From: Bacteroidales bacterium UBA1756
GTDB taxonomy: Bacteria; Bacteroidota; Bacteroidia; Bacteroidales; WCHB1-69
Assembly: GCA_002314795.1 (NCBI GenBank)
Contig: DCHI01000074.1
Location: 1 to 22,413, forward strand
DNA: 22,413 bases
Direction of reading: 5' to 3'
Notes under the pieces: generated by a model
Seen by the model: only the letters and a program-made list of their open reading frames with translations
Database searches by the model: none
Told to the model about the DNA's origin: nothing
Program-made: the position numbers and the translations under genes
Shown: positions 1-8,985 of the stretch, piece after piece
Layout of the letters: each line of letters starts with the position of its first letter
How positions within the stretch are numbered: the first letter of the stretch is position 1

Positions 1-45
1 CAAGGGATTTTAAGTCCCTCGTGTCTACCATTCCACCACCAAGGC
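1..45 (-). tRNA. tRNA-Leu (UAA), 5' part only
   Basis: The minus strand reads as the 5' half of a leucine tRNA: acceptor strand beginning GCCTTGG, a D-arm with GGTAGAC, and an anticodon arm GGGACTTAAAATCCC with UAA in the loop. The long D-loop and the CACG after the D-arm fit tRNA-Leu. The window edge cuts it just after the anticodon stem, so the variable arm, T-arm and 3' end are outside. Confidence 0.9.
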
Positions 46-76
46 AAAGTTCAAAGAACCTTCTCAAACGAGGCTG

Positions 77-109
77 CAAAAATACACTTTTTTTAAATTC
101 CGCCACCAA
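77..109 (-). promoter_or_regulatory. Bacteroidetes-type promoter of tRNA-Leu
   Basis: On the minus strand the -7 element TATTTTTG (77-84) matches TAnnTTTG. A TTG at 107-109 lies 22 nt upstream, close to the -33 position of the Bacteroidetes sigma factor. The tRNA 5' end is about 32 nt downstream of the -7 element. The remaining bases up to 270 show no gene and no clear terminator for the metH transcript that runs toward them. Confidence 0.6.
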
Positions 110-270
110 TCCAAAAAAGTTTTTTTCGTTGATAGCGGAATTATTTTAATTTGTTATAAATCAATAATATACATTTAAATAATTGTAATTTCTTTCTTTT
201 TGAATCCTGAAGAAGGCATTTTTATCCTCTAAAAATGGAAACAAATGAAGAATTACAACTCCAAATCATA

Positions 271-2598
271 CTATTTTTTCATAGCACTTACCGCCTCCAC
301 AAATTCCAACGCATCCTTCGTATATCCATCCGCGTGAATTTCATCGGCCAACGACTGATTGAGGACCGCGCCACCAACAAAAATCGGAATGGATATGCCT
401 TGCTCTTTCAAAAAGGCAATCGTTTCCTCCATTGAAAGTACCGTTGTCGTCATAAGGGCACTCAAACCAATGACTTGCGGTTTGTGCTGCTGCGCCGCTT
501 CCAAAATCGTCTCCTTTGCCGTATCGCGCCCAAGGTCAATGACTTTGTAGCCGTAGGATTCAAAAATGACTTTGACAATGTTTTTCCCGATATCGTGGAC
601 ATCACCCTTAACCGTAGCCAATACCACGGTTCCCTTCTCACTTCCGCCTTGAGCAAAACGCTCCTTGATAACACCAAAGGCCTCCTTGCACGCTTCGGAC
701 GCGGAAATCAACTGGGGAAGGAAAATCTTCTGCGCTTCAAAATCACTACCTACCACACCCAATGTCGGGATAAGTACCTCATTGATAATCGTCATCGGAT
801 CTTGCTGTTCCAAGGCCGCTTTCGTCAAAAGCACACTCTCCTCCTTCAAGCCGCGACGGACAGCGTCCCCCAAGGACATCTGTGCCGTTGAGGTGATGGG
901 CACCGTTTCTTGCGCCACCGATTTTTCAACAAAAGTGTTCAAATCTTCCGCAGTACCACGCAAGGCATTGTAAGCCAATACGGTATTGATCATCGCCGCA
1001 TTGCAAGGATTGATGATGGGCATCGTGAGTCCGTTTTCCAAAGCCATCGCCAAGAACGTGCTGTTAATCTGCTCGCGGTTCGGCATTCCAAAACTGACAT
1101 TGGAAACGCCTAACGCCGTCTTTACGCCCAACTGCTCTGAAACGAGACGAAGCGCCCGTAACGTTTCCTTTACCAACGGTTGTTGAGCGCTGCAAGTCAA
1201 CGTCAGCGTATCCACCATCATACGATGGCGTGCAATTCCGTATTTTTCAGCACCTTCCACAATTCTTTGGGCGATGGCCAAACGCTCTTCGGCCGTCTGC
1301 GGAATGCCGGCATCGTCCATCGTCAAACCAAGCACGACCGCGCCATATTTTTTCGCAATTGGGAAGATGGCCGCCATATTGTCGGCGTTCCCGTTCACCG
1401 AATTGATAAGCGGGATTCCGTTGTAGTAACGGCATCCTGCTTCAATGGCTGCGGGATTGGACGAGTCGATTTGTAAAGGCAAGTTGGTGATTTCGTTCAA
1501 CTTTACGACCACTTTTTTCATATTCGCGACATCATCAGTTTTCGGGACTCCCAAATTAACATCCAACAAATTGGCACCGGCGTCCTCCTGCTTAATAGCT
1601 TCTTTATAAATGTAGTCGAAATCGCCGCTTAAAATTGCCTCCTTCAGTTTTTTCTTTCCCGTTGGATTGATGCGTTCTCCACAGATTTGCACTTTGTCCA
1701 AAACGGCAACCTGTGTAGCCGAGGAAATAACCGTTTGGTGTTGCAGATTTCTAACTGGCACGGTCAGTCCCTTGTTGATGGCGATGGCACGGATAAAGTC
1801 CGGACTGGTTCCGCAGCAGCCGCCCATCACGGCAACGCCTTGCTTCTGGAACGCTGCCATACATTCAGCAAATTCCTCAACAGTAAGACTATACGTGGCT
1901 TTTCCGTCTTTCAATGTGGGAAGTCCACGATTGGGCTGCACCAACACCGGTTTGGAACTGTAACGCAAGAGTTCTGCGACAATTGGTTGCAAATCTTTCG
2001 GTCCGAGGGAGCAGTTCACGCCGACGGCATCGGCACCCATATTGCACATCAGTTCGGCCATAATCCGCGAGGACGTACCGGTGAGCGTGTGGCCGGTGGC
2101 GTCAAATGTCATCGTGGTGAAAACCGGTTTGTCCGTATTTTCTTTTACCGCCAATAAGGCACATTTCAGTTCGTACAAATCGGTGAACGTTTCCAAAATG
2201 AAGCCATCTACTAAGTCGCGGGCAGCTAAAACCACCTCCTTAAATGCCTCATAGGCATCGTCGAACGAAAGCTCGCCCATTGGGTACAACATCTTGCCGA
2301 GCGGGCCGATGTCCATCATCACGAACTGCGATGTGCGAAATTTTTTGGCACATTTGATGGCTGCTTCAATCACCATTTTCACGTCTTTCCCAGGCATTTT
2401 GATGCGATTGGCACCAAAGGTGTTGGTCGTGACAAAGTCGCAGCCGGCCTCAATGTATGCCTTGTGAATGGCAGCAATCTGATCGGCCGCCGTAATGTTC
2501 AACATTTCAGGGATTTTTGACATAATCCCGCGTTTTTCCAATTCTGTACCGAACGCGCCGTCAAAAATCATTACTTCTTTTCCAAGTTTTTGTAACAT
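271..2598 (-). CDS. metH: Cobalamin-dependent methionine synthase, without activation domain
   Basis: Transfers the methyl group of methyltetrahydrofolate through cob(I)alamin to homocysteine, giving methionine and THF in the cytoplasm. Domains in order (775 aa from the chosen start): homocysteine-binding barrel about 1-285 with zinc ligands Cys196 (VNCSLGP) and Cys261/Cys262 (GGCCGTSP); pterin-binding barrel from about 300 (CGERINPTG); cobalamin cap and B12-binding domain about 560-775 with DVHDIG at 666-671, whose His ligates cobalt. The usual C-terminal AdoMet activation domain is missing (family about 1,200 aa when complete). That function is supplied by the gene just upstream. I chose ATG at 2598, 28 nt after that gene's stop, because homology begins there (MLQKLGKEVMIFDGAFGTEL). 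The reading frame is open to 2715, but the extra residues overlap the upstream gene and look non-coding. Last gene of the metF operon. Confidence 0.93.
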   Translation of the reverse strand: MLQKLGKEVMIFDGAFGTELEKRGIMSKIPEMLNITAADQIAAIHKAYIEAGCDFVTTNTFGANRIKMPGKDVKMVIEAAIKCAKKFRTSQFVMMDIGPLGKMLYPMGELSFDDAYEAFKEVVLAARDLVDGFILETFTDLYELKCALLAVKENTDKPVFTTMTFDATGHTLTGTSSRIMAELMCNMGADAVGVNCSLGPKDLQPIVAELLRYSSKPVLVQPNRGLPTLKDGKATYSLTVEEFAECMAAFQKQGVAVMGGCCGTSPDFIRAIAINKGLTVPVRNLQHQTVISSATQVAVLDKVQICGERINPTGKKKLKEAILSGDFDYIYKEAIKQEDAGANLLDVNLGVPKTDDVANMKKVVVKLNEITNLPLQIDSSNPAAIEAGCRYYNGIPLINSVNGNADNMAAIFPIAKKYGAVVLGLTMDDAGIPQTAEERLAIAQRIVEGAEKYGIARHRMMVDTLTLTCSAQQPLVKETLRALRLVSEQLGVKTALGVSNVSFGMPNREQINSTFLAMALENGLTMPIINPCNAAMINTVLAYNALRGTAEDLNTFVEKSVAQETVPITSTAQMSLGDAVRRGLKEESVLLTKAALEQQDPMTIINEVLIPTLGVVGSDFEAQKIFLPQLISASEACKEAFGVIKERFAQGGSEKGTVVLATVKGDVHDIGKNIVKVIFESYGYKVIDLGRDTAKETILEAAQQHKPQVIGLSALMTTTVLSMEETIAFLKEQGISIPIFVGGAVLNQSLADEIHADGYTKDALEFVEAVSAMKK

Positions 2599-2626
2599 AT
2601 TGATTGATTTTATATTCAAAAAAAGA

Positions 2627-3244
2627 TTATCCTGCATAGCAGGTTGTTCCCCGCCGACGAAACGCGCAGTCGGAAGCGGCAATGCACCCCGCGCAGCTTT
2701 TCCGGCTCTCGCCACCTAAACGAATGACGCCCGTCATTGATTTGGAAGGGACCATCAGACCCGAATCCAAAAACGTGATTCCTATTTTTTTTGCCTGCAC
2801 ATAATCCGCAATTACTTTATTATCCAAAAGAGAGGTTCCACCGTAACCCGGACAAAACCGAAAACTTCTGTTGGAAAAGGGGAGGTGACTTTCAAAATCA
2901 TCCGCCGCTTCTTCCAAAAAAATGCCGGCTACCGCATCAAAGACCACGGCAAATGCCATATTCTCCAATTGAAGTCGTTGCAACTGTCTGTCCACCTGTA
3001 TGCCAAGTGTAGTGGCACAGAGCAAATATCGTTCGGAATTTTGCAAATAATCAGCATAGTCTTTCTGTTGTAAAAAATCCAAACGACGGGAAAATTCGGC
3101 ATAAACATATTGGAAATAAGATACTTTTTCAACGATTTTCCACGCGTTCCGAATCTGTTGCGCCATTGCATCATCGCACATTTCACCCGACGGATAACCT
3201 AATCGCCGCAAGATTGCCTCGTAAAATCTGTTGTCAAATACCAT
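2627..3244 (-). CDS. Stand-alone methionine synthase reactivation protein
   Basis: Matches the C-terminal AdoMet-binding activation module of MetH in its short stand-alone form, known from Thermotoga and clostridia. The diagnostic stretch FCPGYGG lies at 130-136. It is followed by GITFLDSGLMVPSKSMTGVIRLG, corresponding to the family's SPGYG and MIP-KSVTAV signatures. The C-terminus carries four cysteines (184, 187, 193, 202), also typical of stand-alone versions. Inferred role: reductive methylation of inactivated cob(II)alamin on MetH using AdoMet. At 205 aa it is shorter than the fused domain. It starts 17 nt after metF and ends 28 nt before metH, so the two halves of the enzyme should be co-expressed. 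The final residues TTCYAG could place Cys202 near a metal site; that is inference. Confidence 0.83.
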   Translation of the reverse strand: MVFDNRFYEAILRRLGYPSGEMCDDAMAQQIRNAWKIVEKVSYFQYVYAEFSRRLDFLQQKDYADYLQNSERYLLCATTLGIQVDRQLQRLQLENMAFAVVFDAVAGIFLEEAADDFESHLPFSNRSFRFCPGYGGTSLLDNKVIADYVQAKKIGITFLDSGLMVPSKSMTGVIRLGGESRKSCAGCIAASDCAFRRRGTTCYAG

Positions 3245-3261
3245 CGATTTACAATAAGAAA

Positions 3262-4140
3262 TTATCGTAACTCACTATCAATCACATTATTGATACGAGA
3301 ATAAATATCTTTGGCCACCGTCGCGTGATTCATCGTGTAAAGATGGATTCCGTCGGCATCATTGGCCAACAGTTCCAAAATCTGCGTCACGCTGTACGCA
3401 ATTCCGATTTCATACATCGCCTTTTTGTCGTCACGAAAACGGTCAAACAGCACGCGCAGTTCAAAAGGAATGGTTGCGCCAGCCATATTCATAATCTTGT
3501 TGAACAGGTTGGCGTTCGTCAAAGGCATAATGCCCGGAAGAATGGGGACGGTAATGCCCATTTTCTTGGCTGCACGAACCAACCGATAATAGTAGTTGTT
3601 GTCGTAAAAAACCTGCGTGATGAAAAAGGAAGCTCCCATATCCTGCTTGATTTTCAAATTCACGAGGTCGTCATAAAGACTTGCACATTCAATGTGCCCT
3701 TCGGGGTAGCAGGCGCCGCCGAGACAGAAATCGTGTTTTTTTCCGAGATAGTCCATCAGTTCGGATGCGTGCTTGAAATATTTCAAGTAGTCGCCATCGT
3801 AGCCGGCGGGTCGGTCACCACGAAGTGCCAACACGTTTTCAAGTTCTTCTTTTTCAAGAATTTCTGCCAGGCGATCCACTTCGTTCTTGTCCAAAGCGCC
3901 GCACGTAAGGTGCACCAATGGTTCTGCGGACGTGTTCTTCTTAATGTAACTGGCGATGTCAATGGTGTCTTGACTGTAATCGCCTGTTGATTTGAAAGTT
4001 ACACTAATGAAATCCGGACGAAGCTGCTGAAGTTCATCAATGGTAGCAAAAAGGTCTTCGATGGAGCTGTTCTTTGGATTTGGGGGAAAGACTTCCAAAG
4101 AAAAAGTCTTTTTTTGGCGCAAAATGTCACTAATTCGCAT
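3262..4140 (-). CDS. metF: 5,10-methylenetetrahydrofolate reductase
   Basis: FAD-dependent reductase making 5-methyl-THF, the methyl donor for the MetH encoded two genes downstream. The 292-aa protein has the expected length of the bacterial single-domain enzyme. Visible signatures are the catalytic Glu in SLEVFPP (about residue 16), VTFKSTGD, the flavin/folate loop LALRGDRPAG near 105-115, and the late-barrel GIMPLTN. It is the first gene of an operon with the reactivase (17-nt gap) and metH. Start ATG at 4140 gives MRISDILRQKKTFSLEVFPP, the expected N-terminus. A -7 promoter motif lies about 70 nt upstream. Confidence 0.95.
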   Translation of the reverse strand: MRISDILRQKKTFSLEVFPPNPKNSSIEDLFATIDELQQLRPDFISVTFKSTGDYSQDTIDIASYIKKNTSAEPLVHLTCGALDKNEVDRLAEILEKEELENVLALRGDRPAGYDGDYLKYFKHASELMDYLGKKHDFCLGGACYPEGHIECASLYDDLVNLKIKQDMGASFFITQVFYDNNYYYRLVRAAKKMGITVPILPGIMPLTNANLFNKIMNMAGATIPFELRVLFDRFRDDKKAMYEIGIAYSVTQILELLANDADGIHLYTMNHATVAKDIYSRINNVIDSELR

Positions 4141-4196
4141 AATGAGCTGCTTTTAATTCATAAAAATACGTGTAAAAATTCGTCAATATCAAACCG

Positions 4197-4217
4197 AAGT
4201 TTGCGGCGGCAAACTTA
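4197..4217 (-). promoter_or_regulatory. metF operon promoter overlapped by a perfect inverted repeat
   Basis: On the minus strand TAAGTTTG (4210-4217) matches the -7 consensus TAnnTTTG for metF. The same bases form one arm of an 8-bp perfect inverted repeat with a 4-nt loop (4197-4216, AAGTTTGCGGCGGCAAACTT). No good -33 TTG is visible at the usual spacing. The repeat covers the expected start of transcription, so it could be an operator or the first hairpin of the mRNA. It also lies downstream of the priA stop only in the opposite sense, so it is not a terminator with a U tract. Confidence 0.45.
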
Positions 4218-4259
4218 CAAAAATATCGGGAAAGAAGTTTCTATGAAATGAAGGAAAAA

Positions 4260-6764
4260 CTATGCGTCAACGTTAATCACAATCTGCACGGATTTGTATT
4301 TCGTCTCTGTCCGGAATCGGGTGATGAGCTCCTCCAAATGCTGTTTCCGCCTGTGAAGCGTTTCATCTTTCGGAAACTTGATCCAAATATCCTTGAGATA
4401 ATAGGTCTGGATGCGTGAAACGAGTGGAAACTCTGGACCCAGAACCTGTTGCGGGAAGGCGGCACGGAGCCAATCCGCCAAAAGAAGACTTGCTTCGTTC
4501 AATACCTCTTCGTCCTTGAATTTCATCGTCAATTTTATCAACCGGCAAATGGGAGGGTAGTTAAATTGCCTTCTTTCAAGAATTTGCGAATTGTACATTT
4601 CCGAGAAATCGTTGCTGACAACGAACTTGAGAGCAGGATGATTCGGTTGGTAACTTTGAATGACGACGTTCCCCGGAACTTCCTTTCTGCCGGCTCGACC
4701 GCTCACCTGCGCCATCACTTGAAATGCGCGTTCAAAGGAACGGAAATCGGGATAACTGATGAGATTGTCGGCGCTTAATACCCCGACAACCGAGACGCGG
4801 TCAAAGTCCAAACCTTTTGTAACCATTTGAGTACCAACAAGAATATCTGTCTTGTGCTGTTCAAAATCGGTGATAATCTTTTGATAGGCCGTTTTGGAAC
4901 GCGTGGTGTCCAAGTCCATTCGTTGGATAACGGCCGAAGGGAACAGTTCCGCCAACGTTTCTTCAATTTTTTCGGTTCCGAAGCCGCGCATCTCAATGTC
5001 GGCACTATTGCACGTGGGACATACTTTCGGAACTTCGATGGCATAGCCGCAATAGTGACATTTCAGCAAGTTGCTGCGTTTGTGGTAAGTAAGCGTCACG
5101 TCACAATATTTGCACGTCGGGGAGGTTTGGCACGAATTGCAAAACATTCTCAACGAGAAGCCACGTCGGTTTTGAAATAAGATGACCTGTTCTTTGTTTT
5201 CGAGCGCGGTGGCAATCTTGTCAATAAGAAACTGGGAAAAGATGCCGGTTACCTTCTTTTGCCGAAGCGACTCAACCATATCCACAACCCAGATGTCGGG
5301 GAGGGTGCTTTGAGCAAACCGTTTCAGTAACGGAACGTACCCGAATTTCTTTTGTTTTGTATTATAAAAACTTTCTAATGAAGGAGTTGCCGTCCCAAGC
5401 AGCGTTTTTGCGTGATGCAGTTGTGCCGCAACAATGGCGCAGTCGCGGGCGTGATAACGAGGCGCTGGATCCATCTGCTTGTAGGAGCCGTCGTGTTCCT
5501 CGTCCACGATAATGAGTCCTAAGTTATTGTAAGGCAGTAATAAAGCGGAGCGGGCTCCCAAAATCAATTGGTATTTCCCGTTCCCTGACGTCACTTTCCC
5601 ACTATTTAAAACTCGGTTCCAGATTTCAACCCGCTCATACTCATTGAAACGGGAGTGATAGACTCCGACTTTTTCACCAAAATATTTTCTTAAACGATTG
5701 ACAATCTGCGAAGTAAGTGCAATTTCCGGAAGAAGATACAGAACCTGTTTTCCTTGTTTCAAAACCTCATCAATCAGTTTGATGTAGATTTCCGTTTTTC
5801 CGCTACCGGTTATGCCGTGCAGAAGTACGACCGGAAAAGAGTCAAATTGTTCCTTGATGCTTTGGAAAGCCGTTTCTTGGGCCTCCGAAAGATGGATGGA
5901 CGAAGCGGCGTCCTGGGCATCGAATTCCTGCAAGCGACTGATGACAATTTCTTTTGAAACGAGAATTTCTTTTTCCAATAATTTTTGCAAAGAAGAAGGC
6001 GAAACTTTCTTGTTATCAAGTAAATCATTCTTTTTTACACTTCCGGAAAAAGAATTTCCGTTGCCATTTTTTTGCAACATCACAAGAAAAGCCAAAAGGG
6101 TTTCTGCCTGCTTGGCACTCCGCTTGGATGCTTCGAGTTCGTCCAAGAGTGCATAGATTTTTGATTCGTCCGAAGCAAAGGGTTCTGCAAAAGAGATATT
6201 GATTTCCCGTTTCGGTCGATACGCGTCGCGGATTTCTTCTTCTGTAACAACTATTTGTTTTTCAACCAATGACTTAATGATTGGATGAATTTTCTGAATC
6301 TGCAATAATTTAGCAATTTCTGAAATGGAAACCGAAGGATGTTTGGCCACATACTCGGTTACAATCAACTCTTTTTCGGTCAACGAAGAAAGGTCTCCTT
6401 CAAAGTCAGGATGCAGGGAGAGGAGCGTTTCCCCGGCCAATTTGAGCGCGGAAGGGAGAGCGCAAGCCATCACCTCCCCTAAGGAGCAAAGGTAGTATTC
6501 TGCAATCCATTTCCAAAGGGAAAACTGCCGTTCCGAAATGATGGGAACTTCATCAATAACGTCAACGATATATTTGACATTCAGTTGCTTAGGGGCTATA
6601 TCGTGTACCCGAACAACCAGTCCCGAATAGAGTTTGTTGGTTCCAAACGGAACGACAACCCGCATACCGAAATCCAACTGTCCGTTCAGAACCTGCGGAA
6701 CGCGATAGGTGAACGTGCCTTTTAACGGCAGCGGGAGCAATATGTCAGCGAAATAGGTCTGCAA
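4260..6764 (-). CDS. priA: Primosomal replication-restart helicase PriA
   Basis: 3'-to-5' superfamily 2 helicase that reloads the replisome at stalled forks. The 834-aa protein shows the N-terminal 3'-DNA-binding domain (about 1-105) and then a winged-helix/linker region. The helicase core follows with Walker A GITGSGKT at 317-324, DEEH at 421-424, GTATPS near 457 and the conserved QMVTKGLDFD and SGRAGR motifs. Eight cysteines inserted in the core (542, 545, 551, 554, 569, 572, 582, 585) form the two zinc-binding sites typical of PriA. Length is somewhat above the E. coli protein (732 aa), as usual in Bacteroidetes. It begins 6 nt after the kdtA stop, so it is translated from the same transcript. 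Confidence 0.96.
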   Translation of the reverse strand: MQTYFADILLPLPLKGTFTYRVPQVLNGQLDFGMRVVVPFGTNKLYSGLVVRVHDIAPKQLNVKYIVDVIDEVPIISERQFSLWKWIAEYYLCSLGEVMACALPSALKLAGETLLSLHPDFEGDLSSLTEKELIVTEYVAKHPSVSISEIAKLLQIQKIHPIIKSLVEKQIVVTEEEIRDAYRPKREINISFAEPFASDESKIYALLDELEASKRSAKQAETLLAFLVMLQKNGNGNSFSGSVKKNDLLDNKKVSPSSLQKLLEKEILVSKEIVISRLQEFDAQDAASSIHLSEAQETAFQSIKEQFDSFPVVLLHGITGSGKTEIYIKLIDEVLKQGKQVLYLLPEIALTSQIVNRLRKYFGEKVGVYHSRFNEYERVEIWNRVLNSGKVTSGNGKYQLILGARSALLLPYNNLGLIIVDEEHDGSYKQMDPAPRYHARDCAIVAAQLHHAKTLLGTATPSLESFYNTKQKKFGYVPLLKRFAQSTLPDIWVVDMVESLRQKKVTGIFSQFLIDKIATALENKEQVILFQNRRGFSLRMFCNSCQTSPTCKYCDVTLTYHKRSNLLKCHYCGYAIEVPKVCPTCNSADIEMRGFGTEKIEETLAELFPSAVIQRMDLDTTRSKTAYQKIITDFEQHKTDILVGTQMVTKGLDFDRVSVVGVLSADNLISYPDFRSFERAFQVMAQVSGRAGRKEVPGNVVIQSYQPNHPALKFVVSNDFSEMYNSQILERRQFNYPPICRLIKLTMKFKDEEVLNEASLLLADWLRAAFPQQVLGPEFPLVSRIQTYYLKDIWIKFPKDETLHRRKQHLEELITRFRTETKYKSVQIVINVDA

Positions 6765-6770
6765 AATCGG

Positions 6771-8006
6771 TTATTGAAAAAGAGGAAGTTTAGCTATTAT
6801 CTTGTCACAAGAGCCTAAATTTTCTTGAACGTAGTCCGAACAAATCTGGCAGGTCTTTTGATAAAACTCAGGAGAATCGGTGAATTTTTGCATCCAACTC
6901 ATCATTTCGGAAGAAGAATGGATGGAGAAAGCCCCTTGGCGGTTGACCAATTCGATGGCTTCATTGAATTTGGAATAGAGTGGGCCGAAAAACAGCGGGA
7001 TTCCGAAGACGGCGGCTTCCAAGGTGTTGTGGAGTCCCGTAGCAAATCCGCCTCCGATATGGGCAACGTCCGCATAACGATACACCTTGCTCAACATTCC
7101 GATCGTATCCAAAATGAAGACATTGTATTCTGCCAAATTTCTGCCTTCCTTTTCAGAAAAACAGATGATCTTTTCGTCTTTAAAAAGATTCTTAATAAAG
7201 TTAATATGCTCTTTATCAATAACGTGAGGAGCAATGAGTAACTTATACTGTTGTTTTATCTTAGGAAAGATTTCGGACAAAACCTTTTCGTCCGGTTGCC
7301 AACCGCTACCGACCACAAACAGTTTTGAATCTGCCTTGAACTCTTCCACGAAAGGAATGGCCTGCTGTTGTTGCGCTATCGTAAAAACACGATCGAAACG
7401 GGTGTCTCCGGTTATTGTAACTTGCTCAATTCCAATACTATGAAGCAGTTGCTCGGAAAGTTGATTTTGTACAAAAAAGTGACTGCACGCTTTCAATTGC
7501 TTGGCGAACCAGCGTCCGTAGAGTTTGAAAAAATATTGAGAAGGACGATAAATGGCTGAAAGATAATAGAATGGTATTTTACTATCATTCAATACTTTCA
7601 TATAATTAAACCAGTATTCGTATTTCACGAAAAAGGCGGCCACCGGTTTAACGGTTTCCACTAATTTTCGAGCATTTCGGAGCGTGTCAGCAGGAAGGTA
7701 ACACGCAATGTCGATGTCTGAATCGTTCTTCTTTATTTCGTAACCTGATGGTGAAAAGAAAGTCACCAAAAAAGTAAAGTCCGGATATGTTTTCTTCAGT
7801 TTCTGGATGAGCGGTTTGCCTTGTTCGTATTCCCCCAAGGAAGCAGCGTGAAACCAGATAATCCTTTTGTTCTCACATTGTTGAGAAAGAATCTGAAAGG
7901 ATTTTTTTCGACCATTATGCAATAATTTTGCCTTTTCATAAAAAGGAGAAGCCACAACGATTGCGGCGGAATACATACGAATCAAAAGCGTATATAGAAA
8001 TCGCAT
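6771..8006 (-). CDS. waaA: 3-deoxy-D-manno-octulosonic acid (Kdo) transferase
   Basis: Adds Kdo from CMP-Kdo to the lipid A precursor at the inner membrane (GT30 family; also called kdtA). Seen in the 411-aa protein: an N-terminal hydrophobic segment (about 3-22) that anchors it to the membrane; HAASLGEYEQG near 53-63 with the family's catalytic Glu; VGSGWQPDE opening the C-terminal Rossmann half; and HIGGGFATGLHNTLEAAVFG, the donor-binding signature. I chose ATG at 8006 (MRFLYTLLIR). A TTG three codons further up is also in frame but less likely. It lies 14 nt after the beta-barrel gene and 6 nt before priA. Confidence 0.93.
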   Translation of the reverse strand: MRFLYTLLIRMYSAAIVVASPFYEKAKLLHNGRKKSFQILSQQCENKRIIWFHAASLGEYEQGKPLIQKLKKTYPDFTFLVTFFSPSGYEIKKNDSDIDIACYLPADTLRNARKLVETVKPVAAFFVKYEYWFNYMKVLNDSKIPFYYLSAIYRPSQYFFKLYGRWFAKQLKACSHFFVQNQLSEQLLHSIGIEQVTITGDTRFDRVFTIAQQQQAIPFVEEFKADSKLFVVGSGWQPDEKVLSEIFPKIKQQYKLLIAPHVIDKEHINFIKNLFKDEKIICFSEKEGRNLAEYNVFILDTIGMLSKVYRYADVAHIGGGFATGLHNTLEAAVFGIPLFFGPLYSKFNEAIELVNRQGAFSIHSSSEMMSWMQKFTDSPEFYQKTCQICSDYVQENLGSCDKIIAKLPLFQ

Positions 8007-8020
8007 ACTACACAAAAACT

Positions 8021-8809
8021 TTAGTATCTATAAAGAGACTGTATTTTCCTTTTTTCGTACAGAGGAATAATCCAGCCGATTTTGGGACCGAGTAGGACGC
8101 TGAAACGTTTGGTATCATCTTGCTTCCCTAATAGCAGACTGAAATTCCGGTTGCTTTTACTCCAAATTTCCGTTACTTCAACGCCGGCATAAAAAGAGGC
8201 GACGCGCACTTTTCGCATAAAGACGTAGCCGACAAATTGTGAAAGAGCAAAGCCGCCACAACGTTGGTCGTAACCCTTTTTATAATCGCCAGAAAGTTGC
8301 GACACCTGATTGTCGGGGTCGTTGATACGGATTTTGTGTTCGAAATAGCCGCCGTTGATACGAATCCAAAGACCGGAGTTGCGCCATTTGTCAAAAGGAA
8401 TAATCTTACCGATACCGAAACTGAGATTCCAGTAACGACCTTCAAAATAGATAGTTGCCTTTTGTCCATTGCCATCAATCAGGTCGCCGTTAGAGGTCAA
8501 CATATCTTCGCCAAGGACGGCCATCTGGTCACGGACTTTCGCCCCGAAAAGATAGTTGAAGTCGATGCTCCACGTCCAATTCTGAGAGGTTTTGTACGTC
8601 AAGTCAGCGCCGATGTTCATATTGAGCTTGAACGTTTCTTTCAAAGAGCCAAACGGGAACTGTACCGCGAAGTTGGCTCCGGTCCACACCATCCGGGTTG
8701 CCGTATCAATGGCATCATATTTCAACTCTATGTCGGCATTGCGTTGGGCCTGTGCGGGAAAAAGCATCGCCACCGACAAAATCAAAAGGAGGAAAACTGT
8801 CTTTTTCAT
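8021..8809 (-). CDS. Outer-membrane beta-barrel-like protein, function unknown
   Basis: The 262-aa product starts with a clear signal peptide (residues 1-21, MKKTVFLLLILSVAMLFPAQA). The mature part is rich in alternating hydrophobic/aromatic strands (for example FEGRYWNLSFGIGKIIPF and RVASFYAGVEVTEIW) with polar turns, as in small outer-membrane barrels. There is no plug or TonB box, so a porin-like or structural barrel is more likely than a receptor. I do not recognise a specific family. Its place directly upstream of Kdo transferase (14-nt gap) suggests a link to the outer membrane, but that is inference from position only. Confidence 0.75.
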   Translation of the reverse strand: MKKTVFLLLILSVAMLFPAQAQRNADIELKYDAIDTATRMVWTGANFAVQFPFGSLKETFKLNMNIGADLTYKTSQNWTWSIDFNYLFGAKVRDQMAVLGEDMLTSNGDLIDGNGQKATIYFEGRYWNLSFGIGKIIPFDKWRNSGLWIRINGGYFEHKIRINDPDNQVSQLSGDYKKGYDQRCGGFALSQFVGYVFMRKVRVASFYAGVEVTEIWSKSNRNFSLLLGKQDDTKRFSVLLGPKIGWIIPLYEKRKIQSLYRY

Positions 8810-8827
8810 CTTTCAAAAAATAGGCGG

Positions 8828-8835
8828 CAAAGGTA
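8828..8835 (-). promoter_or_regulatory. -7 element for the barrel-waaA-priA unit
   Basis: TACCTTTG on the minus strand matches TAnnTTTG and is followed by GCCGCC, a common start context in this window. It lies about 19 nt before the ATG at 8809, so the 5' leader would be very short. No convincing -33 TTG is present at the usual spacing. Confidence 0.6.
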
Positions 8836-8922
8836 CAACTTTAGATTGGAAAGTTGATAAAATGTGGAAAGTTTGTTTGAAACAAAATGCCGAAAAGGGC
8901 TTCATTCCACGAAATTTTAATG

Positions 8923-8930
8923 TATCTTTG
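8923..8930 (+). promoter_or_regulatory. -7 element for the mscS-pfk unit
   Basis: TATCTTTG is an exact TAnnTTTG match and is followed by GCGACC. It lies 55 nt before the ATG of the MscS gene and diverges from the promoter at 8828-8835. The -33 region is not recognisable. Confidence 0.6.
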
Positions 8931-8985
8931 CGACCTCTATGCGATTTAAAACGTTATATTATAAATAATTATAAATCAATCTATT

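Noticed and set aside
235..435. 66-codon plus-strand frame at the left end
   Set aside because: Most of it is antisense to the end of metH and it has no homology features.
2599..2715. N-terminal extension of MetH (start at 2715)
   Set aside because: The extension overlaps the reactivase gene in another frame and family homology begins only at the ATG at 2598.
4141..4259. SAM or cobalamin riboswitch before metF
   Set aside because: The gap is only 119 nt, includes the promoter, and shows none of the conserved cores I could recognise (no B12 box, no SAM-I kink-turn pattern).
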